From assembly GCF_003003235.1 (NCBI RefSeq), contig NZ_PVUE01000006.1:124001-188000 (forward strand): a stretch of 64,000 nucleotides of DNA, read 5' to 3'. Below the pieces are notes generated by a model, which saw only the letters and a program-made list of their open reading frames with translations, searched no databases and was not told the DNA's origin. The position numbers and the translations under genes were made by a program. Each line of letters begins with the position of its first letter. The first letter of the stretch is position 1. This DNA is from Antricoccus suffuscus. Lineage in GTDB: Bacteria; Actinomycetota; Actinomycetes; Mycobacteriales; Antricoccaceae. This document shows positions 52,640 to 60,881 of the stretch, in pieces.

Positions 52640-53902
52640 TCAGGGTGTAATCGCCGCTGGCGCGACCGCCTCAGCAACGACTTCTTCTTTGAATTCGGTG
52701 GCCTTGCCGGCGAGCGACATGACCGCAGCGCCACACACCGACAGGGCACCGGCGACGAGGTAGGGCACCTTATAGTTGCCAGTCAAGTCGTATAGCCAGC
52801 CGAGCAGGAACGGTCCCCCTGCCGTACCAACGACGACAATCAGCTGCGACACGCTGAAGATTCGCCCGTAGTCGCGTACGCCGAACCGGTGGCCGATCAG
52901 CACCGACTGCAATAGCAGGACGTTGCCGACGGTCGCGCCGAAGACCACGATCGTGCCGAACAGCGCCCAGGCACCGTAGGCAAATGCCATCACCACCAAC
53001 GACGCGCCCTGCAGGATCCCGAGGACGATCGTGAAGCCGGTCATCGGCACGCGATGCACAATTCGTCCGGCCGCAAGACGTGCGATCACAGACATTCCCG
53101 CTAATACCAGCGTCGCGAACGACGCTGCGACAGCGCCGGTTCGCTCTTCCGCGAGCTTGACTATTTGCTGTAGTCCGCCGACCTGCGCGGCCATCATCAG
53201 CACATACGCAATTGCCATTGCGATGAAGAAGCGGGATCGGACCGCGGTAGCGTATGCCTCTCCGGTCGGCGGCGGGGGCGTGATGTCACGCTCGACGCGC
53301 GCGCCGTCAGGCAGCCAGCCCATCGGCTGTGGCGCCGGCTTGATCATGAAGATGATGACCGGGACAGTTCCGAGCAGCCAAATGACCGCCAGGATCGGTG
53401 AGGCCGTCCCGAGGCCGACTGAGTCGGACAGCCACTTCGCGATCGGGGTGAACACCATGCCACCAACGGACAACCCGGTCGAAGCGACGGAAAGCGCGAC
53501 CGCACGACCGGTCTGATACCAGCGGGTGACGACCGTGGTCGTGGGGATCAGGCCCGACGCGGCGAAACCGAACGCGAAGATGATGTAAATGGCGTACAGC
53601 TGCCATATCTCGTGCGCCTGCCCGAGTAAGGCAAGCGCAACCGCACCGACGATAGCGCCGACCACCATGACCTTGCGGGCATCGATGCGGTCGATTAGCT
53701 TCGCCACGAGCAGCCCGAGGATGCCCGACGTCACGAAGAACACCGTCGTCGCGAGCGAGATCGACGACAACGACCAACCGCGTTCGTTGCTGAACGCGTT
53801 GAGGTACACCGCGAGCCCGTAGAAACACAGTCCGGACGTCGTCGTCAGTGAAATAAAACAGCCGGCAACAACCATCCGCCCCGGAAACCGCTCATTAGCC
53901 AC
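52640..53902 (-). CDS. MFS transporter, OFA/monocarboxylate-like (copy A)
   Basis: A 420-residue major facilitator with ~12 hydrophobic segments. It opens FPGRMVVAGCFISLTTTSGL, then YGLAVYLNAFSNERGWSLSS, a pattern of oxalate/formate or monocarboxylate antiporters. The GTG at 53902 is chosen because its paralogue at 55362 starts at the matching place. It is strikingly similar to that paralogue along the whole length, with the same segments GFAASGLIPTTTVVTRWYQ and VRDYGRIFSVSQLIVVVGTA. Its ~70-base promoter region is shared with the divergent DUF2252 gene. The substrate is unknown. Confidence 0.9.
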   Translation of the reverse strand: MANERFPGRMVVAGCFISLTTTSGLCFYGLAVYLNAFSNERGWSLSSISLATTVFFVTSGILGLLVAKLIDRIDARKVMVVGAIVGAVALALLGQAHEIWQLYAIYIIFAFGFAASGLIPTTTVVTRWYQTGRAVALSVASTGLSVGGMVFTPIAKWLSDSVGLGTASPILAVIWLLGTVPVIIFMIKPAPQPMGWLPDGARVERDITPPPPTGEAYATAVRSRFFIAMAIAYVLMMAAQVGGLQQIVKLAEERTGAVAASFATLVLAGMSVIARLAAGRIVHRVPMTGFTIVLGILQGASLVVMAFAYGAWALFGTIVVFGATVGNVLLLQSVLIGHRFGVRDYGRIFSVSQLIVVVGTAGGPFLLGWLYDLTGNYKVPYLVAGALSVCGAAVMSLAGKATEFKEEVVAEAVAPAAITP

Positions 53903-53973
53903 GATTCGGGACTCTATCGGCAAAGCGAAGGACGTCGTACCGTGGGCATACAACTTTGTACGGGGGGTCCTTT

Positions 53974-55365
53974 GTGAACGCTTCTGTGGGCAGACTCCGG
54001 TTCGAGCATGAACACGTGGTGACGTACGACGAACTCATCGAGCAGGGTATCGCCGCGCGCACCAGGGTTCCGCGCAGTGCGCACCGGGTCTATACGCCGG
54101 ATCCAAAGCGCGACCCGCTGGGCATCCTGGCCCGGCAGCACGAGAGCCGGCTCCCCGACTTAGTCCCGCTGCGCATTGAGCGGATGCTTCAGGACCCATT
54201 TTCCTTCTATCGAGGCACCGCGGCCCTCCAGGCCGCCGACCTGGCCACCGAAACGGTCACCGGCGTCAACCTGTGTATTTGCGGTGACGCGCATATAGCC
54301 AACTTCGGCCTGTTTGCCTCACCACAACGCACGATGGTGTTTGACCTTAACGACTTCGACGAGGCCGCTTTCGGCCCGTGGGAATGGGACGTAAAGCGCT
54401 TCGTCACCAGCGTCATCATCGCCGCCCAGCACAAGGGCAGAAGCGTCAAACAGACCTACGCGACCGCGATGCACGCGGCCGCCGCATACCGCGTCGACTT
54501 GCGCCAGATGTTTGACCTCAGCGCGGTTGAGCGTTACTACGTGCGCGCCGACGTCAAGGCAAGTGACCCGCGATTCCACCCGTCGTGGCAAAAAGTTATC
54601 AATCAAGCGCTGAAGGGTGCAAAACGACGTACCTCTGAGCGGGCGATCAGGAAGATCACTCGCCGTGCCGCGGACGGAACGCTCACCATCGTCGAAGACC
54701 CACCCACCCTCATGCACGCCGACGTCGGCGACGAGCGCGAAGTAGCGCAGATTGTTGACCAGTACCGCGCGACCTTGCCACCCGATGTCTCGGTCCTGCT
54801 GTCCCAGTACACCGCCACCGATGTCGTACGACGCGTTGTCGGCGTCGGCAGTGTCGGCACGCGTTGCTACATCGTCGTCATGACCGGCGCGCGCGGTGAA
54901 CCACTTGTGTTACAGGTTAAAGAGGCCACCGACTCCGCGCTCACTACGTTTGGCGTCGCGCCGGCATCGCTTCCACCCGGGACGCATGGGCCGACCGATC
55001 ACAACGGGTACCGCGTGGTGGCGAATCAACGCATTTTGCAGGCGGTGTCTGATCCGTTTCTCGGCTACATCGAGGTTCATGAGCACACCTATTACGTGCG
55101 GCAGTTCCGCGACGGCAACGTCTCCATCGACGCGGCCGACCTCGAACCAAGGGTATTCAACGAGTATGTGGAGGCCTGTGGCACTGCGCTCGCACGTGCC
55201 CACTCTCAAAGCCCGAATGCCGCGTTTATCGCCGGCTACCTCGGCGATAAACCTAAGTTCGACGAGGCCGTCGTGCGGTGGGGTTTGGCCTACGCGCGCC
55301 AGTCGAACGAGGATTATCACGCGCTGCGTAAGGCATCACCGACGCTGCACGAACGTGACAGCTAA
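53974..55365 (+). CDS. DUF2252 family protein
   Basis: A 463-residue protein of the DUF2252 family, related to the protein-kinase-like/aminoglycoside phosphotransferase fold. It has RIERMLQDPFSFYRGTAAL, LCICGDAHIANFGLFASPQR (the GDxHxxNF catalytic-loop-like motif) and VFDLNDFDEAAFGPWEWDVK (a metal-binding DFD-like motif). YYVRQFRDGNVSI is near the C-terminus. The reaction is unknown; small-molecule phosphotransfer is suggested by the motifs. GTG at 53974 follows GGGGGG. It lies between two paralogous MFS genes and overlaps the end of the second by 4 bases. Confidence 0.9.
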   Translation: MNASVGRLRFEHEHVVTYDELIEQGIAARTRVPRSAHRVYTPDPKRDPLGILARQHESRLPDLVPLRIERMLQDPFSFYRGTAALQAADLATETVTGVNLCICGDAHIANFGLFASPQRTMVFDLNDFDEAAFGPWEWDVKRFVTSVIIAAQHKGRSVKQTYATAMHAAAAYRVDLRQMFDLSAVERYYVRADVKASDPRFHPSWQKVINQALKGAKRRTSERAIRKITRRAADGTLTIVEDPPTLMHADVGDEREVAQIVDQYRATLPPDVSVLLSQYTATDVVRRVVGVGSVGTRCYIVVMTGARGEPLVLQVKEATDSALTTFGVAPASLPPGTHGPTDHNGYRVVANQRILQAVSDPFLGYIEVHEHTYYVRQFRDGNVSIDAADLEPRVFNEYVEACGTALARAHSQSPNAAFIAGYLGDKPKFDEAVVRWGLAYARQSNEDYHALRKASPTLHERDS

Positions 55366-56627
55366 CCGCCTTCGTTACCGGCGACGGGGAGTTCGGATGC
55401 CATCGCGTCGTCGCGATATTCGGTGGCCCGGCCAGCCAGCGACATGACTACGGCGCCGGATACCGACAGCGCGCCCGCGATGATGTACGGCACCTCGTAA
55501 CTACCGGTCACGTCGTACAGCCAGCCCAGCAGGAACGGACCGCCCGCCGTACCGACGACTACGAACAACCTGGACACGCTGAACAGGCGCCCGTAGTCGC
55601 GTACGCCGAAATGGTGCCCGATCAGCACCGACTGCATCAGCACGATATTGCCGATAGTCGCGCCGAATACCAGGATCGTTCCGAACAGTGCCCAGGTCCA
55701 ATAGGAAAATGCCATGAGGACCAGCGAGGCGCCTTGGGTGAGTCCAAGCCCAACGGCGAATGCAGTCATCGGCAGTCGATTGACCATCCGGCCGCCTGCG
55801 AGCCGGGCCACCACGGACATCGCGGCGACGGCGAACGTCGCGAACGCGGCCGCAACCGGACCAGCGCGTTCTTGGGTCAGCTTCACGATCTGCTGAAGGC
55901 CGCCGACCTGCGCCGCCATGATCAGCACGTAGGCGACGGTCATCGAGCGGAAGAACCGCGACCGCCAAGCAGTCGCGAATAGTTCACCGGTGGGCGCCGG
56001 CGGCACGACGTTGCGTTCGACGTGCGCACCGTCCGGTAACCACCCCATCGCCTGCGGTGCAGGTTTGATCATGAATACGATGACCGGCACCGTGCCGACC
56101 AACCAGACAATGGCCAGGATCGGCGAGGCCTTGGCGAGACCGACGGCGTCGGACAGCCATTTCGCGATCGGCGTGAGCACCATGCCCCCGACCGACAGGC
56201 CGGTGGACGTGACGGCGAGCGCGACCGCCCGACCGCTTTGATACCAGCGAGTGACGACCGTCGTAGTCGGTATCAGGCCAGCGGCCCCGAACCCAAACGC
56301 GAAGACCGCGTAGATGAGATAGAGCTGCCACCGCTCGTGCGCCTGGCCGAGTAACGCAAGCGCGACCGCTCCGACGATCGCGCCGGCCACCATGACTCGC
56401 CGCGCATCGAAGCGTGCGATCAGTTTCGCGACGAAATAGCCGAGGACGCCCGAGGACACGAAGAACACCGTGCTCGCAAGCGAGATCGACGACAGCGACC
56501 AGCCGCGCTCGTTGCTGAACGCGTTCAGGTACACGGCGAGCCCATAGAAGGACAGACCCGACGTCGTCATCAAGGTAATGAAGCAGCCAGCAACCACCAT
56601 CCGACCGGGAAATCGCGCAGCAGCCAT
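55362..56627 (-). CDS. MFS transporter, OFA/monocarboxylate-like (copy B)
   Basis: A 421-residue paralogue of the transporter at 52640. The two share long identical blocks, such as YGLAVYLNAFSNERGWSLSS, VMVAGAIVGAVALALLGQAH (close to VMVVGAIVGAV in A) and the whole loop MGWLPDGA. The ATG at 56627 follows AGAGTCCG. It is divergent from the sulfur operon, with its start ~400 bases before that operon's first large gene. It is convergent with the DUF2252 gene. Copy A and copy B point the same way, so the DUF2252 gene sits inverted between them. Confidence 0.9.
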   Translation of the reverse strand: MAAARFPGRMVVAGCFITLMTTSGLSFYGLAVYLNAFSNERGWSLSSISLASTVFFVSSGVLGYFVAKLIARFDARRVMVAGAIVGAVALALLGQAHERWQLYLIYAVFAFGFGAAGLIPTTTVVTRWYQSGRAVALAVTSTGLSVGGMVLTPIAKWLSDAVGLAKASPILAIVWLVGTVPVIVFMIKPAPQAMGWLPDGAHVERNVVPPAPTGELFATAWRSRFFRSMTVAYVLIMAAQVGGLQQIVKLTQERAGPVAAAFATFAVAAMSVVARLAGGRMVNRLPMTAFAVGLGLTQGASLVLMAFSYWTWALFGTILVFGATIGNIVLMQSVLIGHHFGVRDYGRLFSVSRLFVVVGTAGGPFLLGWLYDVTGSYEVPYIIAGALSVSGAVVMSLAGRATEYRDDAMASELPVAGNEGG

Positions 56628-56703
56628 GTTTCGGACTCTATGCCCACGCGCCGCTGACAAAGGTCACATATATCGTCGAACCGCTGCGTGCTAACGTGTT
56701 TAA

Positions 56704-56795
56704 CAAGGTTACGAGCCCCAGTGACAAGGTCCGGCTGGCTGGGCAGCAACCCTCGTACTTGCGGCGGGGTGCTCCGGATAACGACCAGGCAGGTC
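56704..56795 (+). promoter_or_regulatory. SAM riboswitch (SAM-I/SAM-IV clan, SAM-IV-like)
   Basis: The leader upstream of the MHS-transporter/monooxygenase operon carries the SAM-IV-type core. GCCCCAG (56714-56720) and CTGGGC form the P2 stem. GCAACCCTC follows, then GCGGCGGGGTGCTCCGG and AACGACC, in the order and with the invariants of SAM-IV aptamers. An extra 3' part (CAGGCAGGTC) would supply the pseudoknot. S-adenosylmethionine binding would reduce expression of the downstream sulfur genes. The exact end and pairing need a covariance search. Confidence 0.82.
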
Positions 56796-56852
56796 TCATC
56801 CGAGTCCCTGCAAGTGCAAGCCCATTGGGCTTCGGTATGTAGGAGTTCCACC

Positions 56853-56873
56853 ATGTCGCGCTGTTGTTGCTGA
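56853..56873 (+). CDS. Poly-cysteine leader peptide (MSRCCC), putative cysteine attenuator
   Basis: A seven-codon ORF: ATG TCG CGC TGT TGT TGC TGA. AGGAG lies seven bases before the ATG, so it should be translated. Three consecutive Cys codons before the stop match the short Cys-rich upstream ORFs known in mycobacteria to act as cysteine-responsive attenuators. Ribosome stalling when Cys-tRNA is scarce would change folding of the structured leader that follows. It sits after the SAM riboswitch and about 155 bases before the MHS gene. Confidence 0.75.
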   Translation: MSRCCC

Positions 56874-56898
56874 CTGAGCTAATCACCATTTAGCGCCT

Positions 56899-56972
56899 GA
56901 CCCGCACCGCGGTACAGGCTATTTCGAGCGCGCCTGCGGCCGCTCGCCACCCCTCGCTCCCCTTCGCGGGTC
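56899..56972 (+). promoter_or_regulatory. Structured leader (possible attenuator) after the poly-Cys ORF
   Basis: GACCCGC (56899-56905) can pair with GCGGGTC (56966-56972), enclosing a GAGCG...CGCTC hairpin (56926-56945, loop TGC). This lies 25 bases after the leader-peptide stop, a plausible place for terminator/antiterminator switching. The rest of the leader to 57028 holds no other gene. Confidence 0.5.
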
Positions 56973-57028
56973 TCTGCACGCTTGCCATTACGTCGGCGGC
57001 GCTACAGGCCTGCCCTGAAAGGAAACTT

Positions 57029-58384
57029 GTGTCCGCACCTGTCTCGACTGCGGCTCCTGTCCGAGTCCGCAATTCCACCCGAAAGGTCGCCGCGGCATCG
57101 TTCGTCGGCACCGCAATCGAGTGGTACGACTTCTACATCTACGGCACCGCCTCGGCGCTTATCCTCGGCCCGCTGTTCTTCCCGGGCGCCAGCGCGTCGG
57201 GCGGCGTGCTCGCCTCCTTCGCGACGTACGCCGTCGGATTCTTGGCCCGCCCGCTCGGCGGTGCGATCGCCGGACACCTCGGTGACCGGATCGGTCGCAA
57301 ACGTGTGCTCGTGGCATCCCTGCTCCTGATGGGAACCGCTACCTTCCTCGTTGGTTTCCTTCCGACCTACGCCACGATCGGCATTGCCGCCCCTCTCCTG
57401 CTAATCCTGCTGCGTCTTCTCCAAGGGCTCTCGGCAGGCAGCGAATGGGGTGGCGCGGTATTGCTTGCGGTCGAACACGCCCCGGCCAAACGACGAGGCT
57501 TGTATGGCGCAATCCCGCAGACCGGCTCGGCCGCGGGCATGATCCTCGCGACCTCGACGTACGCCGGAGTTCAGGCATTGGTCGGTCACGAGGCCTTCCT
57601 GTCCTGGGGTTGGCGGATTCCCTTCATCGCCAGCGCCGTACTCGTCGTCGTCGGATTGATTGTGCGGTTGTCCATCACCGAATCGGCCGAGTTCCTCGCC
57701 CTGCGCGACGAGGACCGCTTGGAGAAGGCGCCCGTCGTCGAGGTGTTCCGGAGCAACTCCCGCGAAGTGCTGCTGGCCGTCGCGATGCGCCTCGGCCAAA
57801 TCGGCTCATTCACCCTCTACACCGTGTTTGCACTGACCTACCTCGCCAACCACGTCCGCGCGGACGGCGCCGACATCGGCCTCGTCGCGACCATTATCGC
57901 GTCGGTGATCGGCCTGGCCAGTACGCCGCTATGGGGCGCCCTATCCGACCGATTAGGACGCCGGCCGGTCTACCTGTTCGGCGCAATCTTCACTGCCGTG
58001 TTCGTCGCTCCGGCCTTCCTGCTGCTCGACACCGGTTCTAGCGTGCTGATCATCGTGACGTTCATCCTCGGCATCAACATCGGACACGACAGCCAGTACG
58101 GCGCGCAGGGAGCGATGTTCTCCGAGCTGTTCCCCACCCAAGTGCGCTACAGCGGCGCCTCACTTGGCTACGCGATTGGCGCCGTACTCGGCGGTGGCTT
58201 GACTCCTCTTGCCGCGGCGTGGCTGCTCGGTGTTGGCGCTAACGCACCGTGGCTTGTGGCGGCGTACATCGCATTCCTGGCAGTACTTTCAGCGACCGGG
58301 GCCTACTTCGCCAAAGAGACCCGACATGTGACCCCTACTCCAACTACGCCCGAATCCCCCAACGAACTGGTAGGTGCCCGATGA
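57029..58384 (+). CDS. MFS transporter, metabolite:H+ symporter (MHS) family
   Basis: A 451-residue 12-TM symporter. The MHS signature is near the N-terminus: ASFVGTAIEWYDFYIYGTAS, then GHLGDRIGRKRVLVASLLLM; later GSEWGGAVLLAVEHAPAKRR and GALSDRLGRRPVYLFGAIF. The family imports small acids or betaine-like solutes. GTG start with GAAAGG upstream. Its stop overlaps the ATG of the monooxygenase gene (ATGA), so it probably imports the organosulfur substrate of that enzyme. It is controlled by the SAM riboswitch and the Cys-leader region. Confidence 0.9.
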   Translation: MSAPVSTAAPVRVRNSTRKVAAASFVGTAIEWYDFYIYGTASALILGPLFFPGASASGGVLASFATYAVGFLARPLGGAIAGHLGDRIGRKRVLVASLLLMGTATFLVGFLPTYATIGIAAPLLLILLRLLQGLSAGSEWGGAVLLAVEHAPAKRRGLYGAIPQTGSAAGMILATSTYAGVQALVGHEAFLSWGWRIPFIASAVLVVVGLIVRLSITESAEFLALRDEDRLEKAPVVEVFRSNSREVLLAVAMRLGQIGSFTLYTVFALTYLANHVRADGADIGLVATIIASVIGLASTPLWGALSDRLGRRPVYLFGAIFTAVFVAPAFLLLDTGSSVLIIVTFILGINIGHDSQYGAQGAMFSELFPTQVRYSGASLGYAIGAVLGGGLTPLAAAWLLGVGANAPWLVAAYIAFLAVLSATGAYFAKETRHVTPTPTTPESPNELVGAR

Positions 58385-59763
58385 ACCGCAAGCTATCCCT
58401 CAACGCATTCGCCATGGCCTGTGTCGGACACCAGTCGCCCGGCCTATGGGCACGCGACGATGATCAAAGCGCCGACTACACGAGCCTCGAACATTGGATC
58501 GACCTGGCGCGCCTCCTTGAGGATGGCGGATTCGACTCGCTGTTCCTCGCCGACGTACTGGGCACGTACGACGTCTACGGCGGGTCCCGTGACGAGGCCG
58601 TCCGGGTGGGCGCTCAGGTGCCGGTCAGCGATCCGATCCCCGCTATATCGGCGATGGCGGCCGCCACCAAGAATCTCGGATTCGGCGTGACGGTGACGAC
58701 GACGTACGAACAGCCCTATGCGCTCGCGCGACGCTTCACCACGCTCGATCACCTCACCAAGGGCCGAATCGGCTGGAACGTCGTCACCGGTTACCTCGAC
58801 TCGGCAGCCAAGAACCTCGGCTTTACCGCGCAGATCCCCCACGACGAACGCTACGAGATCGCCGACGAATACCTTGAGGTCTGCTACAAGCTCTGGGAAC
58901 ACTCGTGGGAGGACGACGCGGTCGTCCGTGACCGTGAGCGCGGCATCTACGCCGACCCGGCGAAGGTGCATGACATAGGCCATCACGGCCAGTACTACGA
59001 CGTACCCGGCGCGTTCCTGTGTGAGCCCTCGCCGCAGCGGACCCCGGTGATTTTCCAGGCCGGCGCGTCACCTAGAGGCCGTCAGTTCGCCGCCAAGCAT
59101 GCTGAGGCAATCTTTGTCATCGGCCCGACTCCGGCTGCTGTGCGGCGTACCACTTCGGCCCTGCGCGAAGAGGCCGAGAAGGCCGGCCGAGATCCATACT
59201 CCATCAAGATCATCGCGGGGCTGACCGCGATCGTGCGTGAATCCGACGAGGAGGCGGCCGACCTTCTGGAAAGCTACCGCCAATCGGCAAGCCTCAGCGG
59301 GGCACTCGCGTTGTTCGGCGGCTGGACAGGGGTCGACCTCGCCGAGTACCCGTACGACGCGCCGCTCGTGCACATCACCACGGACGCGAATCGATCGGCC
59401 CTGGATGCCTTCACGCGCGACGCCGATCATGAGTGGACCGTAGAAGAGTTGGCGCGCTGGGTCAGCATCGGCGGCCGGGGACCCGTCATGGCCGGCTCCC
59501 CCACCACGGTGGCGGACACGCTCGAGGAATGGCAGCAGGAAGCCGACGTCGACGGGTTCAACTTCATGTATGTGACCCGGCCGGGGACCTTCACCGACAT
59601 CGTCACGCACCTGGTGCCGGAGTTACGTCGCCGCGGACTCGTCGCACCAGCGCCGGCTACACCCGCGAGCCTGCGCGAGCGTCTCGGCACCGGCGATGGC
59701 GCGCGGTTATCCGCAGCGCACTACGCGCGCTCGCTGCAGATCGCCGCGCCCACGCCTCGCTGA
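58381..59763 (+). CDS. NtaA/SnaA/DszA-family FMN-dependent monooxygenase
   Basis: A 460-residue luciferase-fold monooxygenase of the DszA/SnaA/NtaA group. It begins with KLSLNAFAMACVGHQSPGLW. WIDLARLLEDGGFDSLFLAD and LGFGVTVTTTYEQPYALARR follow; KGRIGWNVVTGYLDSAAKNL is the group hallmark. PVIFQAGASPRGRQFAAKHA completes the barrel. These two-component enzymes use reduced FMN to split C-S or C-N bonds. Riboswitch control makes an organosulfur compound (sulfone, sulfide or sulfonate) the likely substrate. The ATG at 58381 overlaps the transporter stop. No flavin reductase is adjacent. Confidence 0.92.
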   Translation: MNRKLSLNAFAMACVGHQSPGLWARDDDQSADYTSLEHWIDLARLLEDGGFDSLFLADVLGTYDVYGGSRDEAVRVGAQVPVSDPIPAISAMAAATKNLGFGVTVTTTYEQPYALARRFTTLDHLTKGRIGWNVVTGYLDSAAKNLGFTAQIPHDERYEIADEYLEVCYKLWEHSWEDDAVVRDRERGIYADPAKVHDIGHHGQYYDVPGAFLCEPSPQRTPVIFQAGASPRGRQFAAKHAEAIFVIGPTPAAVRRTTSALREEAEKAGRDPYSIKIIAGLTAIVRESDEEAADLLESYRQSASLSGALALFGGWTGVDLAEYPYDAPLVHITTDANRSALDAFTRDADHEWTVEELARWVSIGGRGPVMAGSPTTVADTLEEWQQEADVDGFNFMYVTRPGTFTDIVTHLVPELRRRGLVAPAPATPASLRERLGTGDGARLSAAHYARSLQIAAPTPR

Positions 59764-59859
59764 TCCGAGCACGGGAATGGCACCTCGGACAGGAACCCGA
59801 CGCTTCGGGTAGGGCATTATCCGCCCGAAGCGCCACCTTCCTTTCCCGAAGCACCAGAT

Positions 59860-60192
59860 CTACGATCGCCCCTCGGCTACCGCCTTGATGCGTGACAACC
59901 GACGGTCCCAGCCGGAAGCGATGCGCTCGAGGTCGGCCGCGACAGTGACCAGGCGCGCCCCGAGGGCGACGTACTGCAGCTCTCGTCCGCGTCGCTCTGC
60001 GGACACGAGTCCGACTTCCTCGAGTACGCCGAGGTGTCGCGCAATCGCCTGACGACTGACCGGAAGCTCCGCGGCAAGCGCGGACGCCGAGGCCGGCGCC
60101 CGGCCGAGACGGGTAAGGATTCCCCATCGAGTGTCGTCGGCGAGCGCCGCAAACACGGCCACCTGGCCGGCGGCTGGCTCACCGGTCGGCAT
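59860..60192 (-). CDS. ArsR-like winged-helix regulator
   Basis: A 110-residue HTH regulator of the ArsR group. It has VFAALADDTRWGILTRLGRA, ALAAELPVSRQAIARHLGVL (the HTH) and EEVGLVSAERRGRELQYVAL. The N-terminal ATG at 60190-60192 lies inside the end of the SRPBCC gene (14-base overlap), so translation is coupled. A longer Arg-rich frame upstream is antisense-like and rejected. In many bacteria this HTH/SRPBCC order occurs where the regulator and a small lipid-binding protein work together. It probably represses its own operon at the dyads near 60661. Confidence 0.87.
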   Translation of the reverse strand: MPTGEPAAGQVAVFAALADDTRWGILTRLGRAPASASALAAELPVSRQAIARHLGVLEEVGLVSAERRGRELQYVALGARLVTVAADLERIASGWDRRLSRIKAVAEGRS

Positions 60193-60634
60193 CGGCACCG
60201 ACCTGGGCAAGATGCTTTGCAGCCAAAGCAATCTCTTTGGTCCAGCCGTCGGCATGGTCATCGAACCGCGCGCGGCGTTGCTCGGCACTCTCGGACAGCG
60301 ACTCGAAACCACTCTCGGCGACTCGTAGAAGCACCGCGTCGGGCGCGGTTTCCTCGATCCAGAACTCGACCAGAGTCGACGTGCTGTCCGTGTCGTCCTT
60401 GTCGATGAGCCAGCGGAATGCCGCATACTTCGGCTCATCTAACTCGACCGTGCGAAACGCGAATTCGCCGTATTCGGCGTGGTGCACTACCTGCAGGTCT
60501 CCGCGTTGCTCGATCCGCTGTTCGGTGATCTCACCGTTGTTGATGTACCAACCGGGCTGGCTGATCAGGCCCCATACTCGAGACGCCGATGCGTCGATTG
60601 CAATCTCCCGCTCGATGCGGTCCATGTTGTCCAT
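60179..60634 (-). CDS. SRPBCC family protein (START-like)
   Basis: A 151-residue helix-grip protein: MDRIEREIAIDASASRVWGL and LISQPGWYINNGEI at the N-terminus, and the C-terminal helix FDDHADGWTKEIALAAKHLA. SRPBCC/AHSA1 proteins bind small hydrophobic ligands. The ATG at 60632-60634 has GAAAGG eight bases before it. It is the first gene of the pair with the ArsR regulator. Strong inverted repeats lie just upstream, so its expression should respond to that regulator. Confidence 0.86.
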   Translation of the reverse strand: MDNMDRIEREIAIDASASRVWGLISQPGWYINNGEITEQRIEQRGDLQVVHHAEYGEFAFRTVELDEPKYAAFRWLIDKDDTDSTSTLVEFWIEETAPDAVLLRVAESGFESLSESAEQRRARFDDHADGWTKEIALAAKHLAQVGADADR

Positions 60635-60660
60635 GTCCTGTACCTTTCCCTTATGCGTTA

Positions 60661-60712
60661 AGTGCAACATCAGTGTTGCACTACAACTTCGATAGCGCAA
60701 CACTTCAGTTGC
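60661..60712. promoter_or_regulatory. Operator dyads upstream of the SRPBCC-ArsR operon
   Basis: AGTGCAACA-TCAG-TGTTGCACT (60661-60682) is a perfect 9-bp inverted repeat. A second, shorter dyad of the same word, GCAAC-ACTTCA-GTTGC, lies at 60697-60712. Both are within 80 bases of the SRPBCC start, where an autoregulatory ArsR site is expected. The shared GCAAC/GTTGC core supports one regulator binding both. Confidence 0.65.
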
Positions 60713-60881
60713 AGATAAGTTGTGGACCGGAGCGCGTCACGAGCCTGGCGAGACCCCGCACCAAGTAGGAAAGACGCCGGTCGAGGCATCGATTCCTGGC
60801 CGAAGCAAGCCGTGGCGGGCCGTTCCGGCTAATGTGCGACATAGCGAAAAACCCTACGCATCACTAACGAAGGAGCACTCC

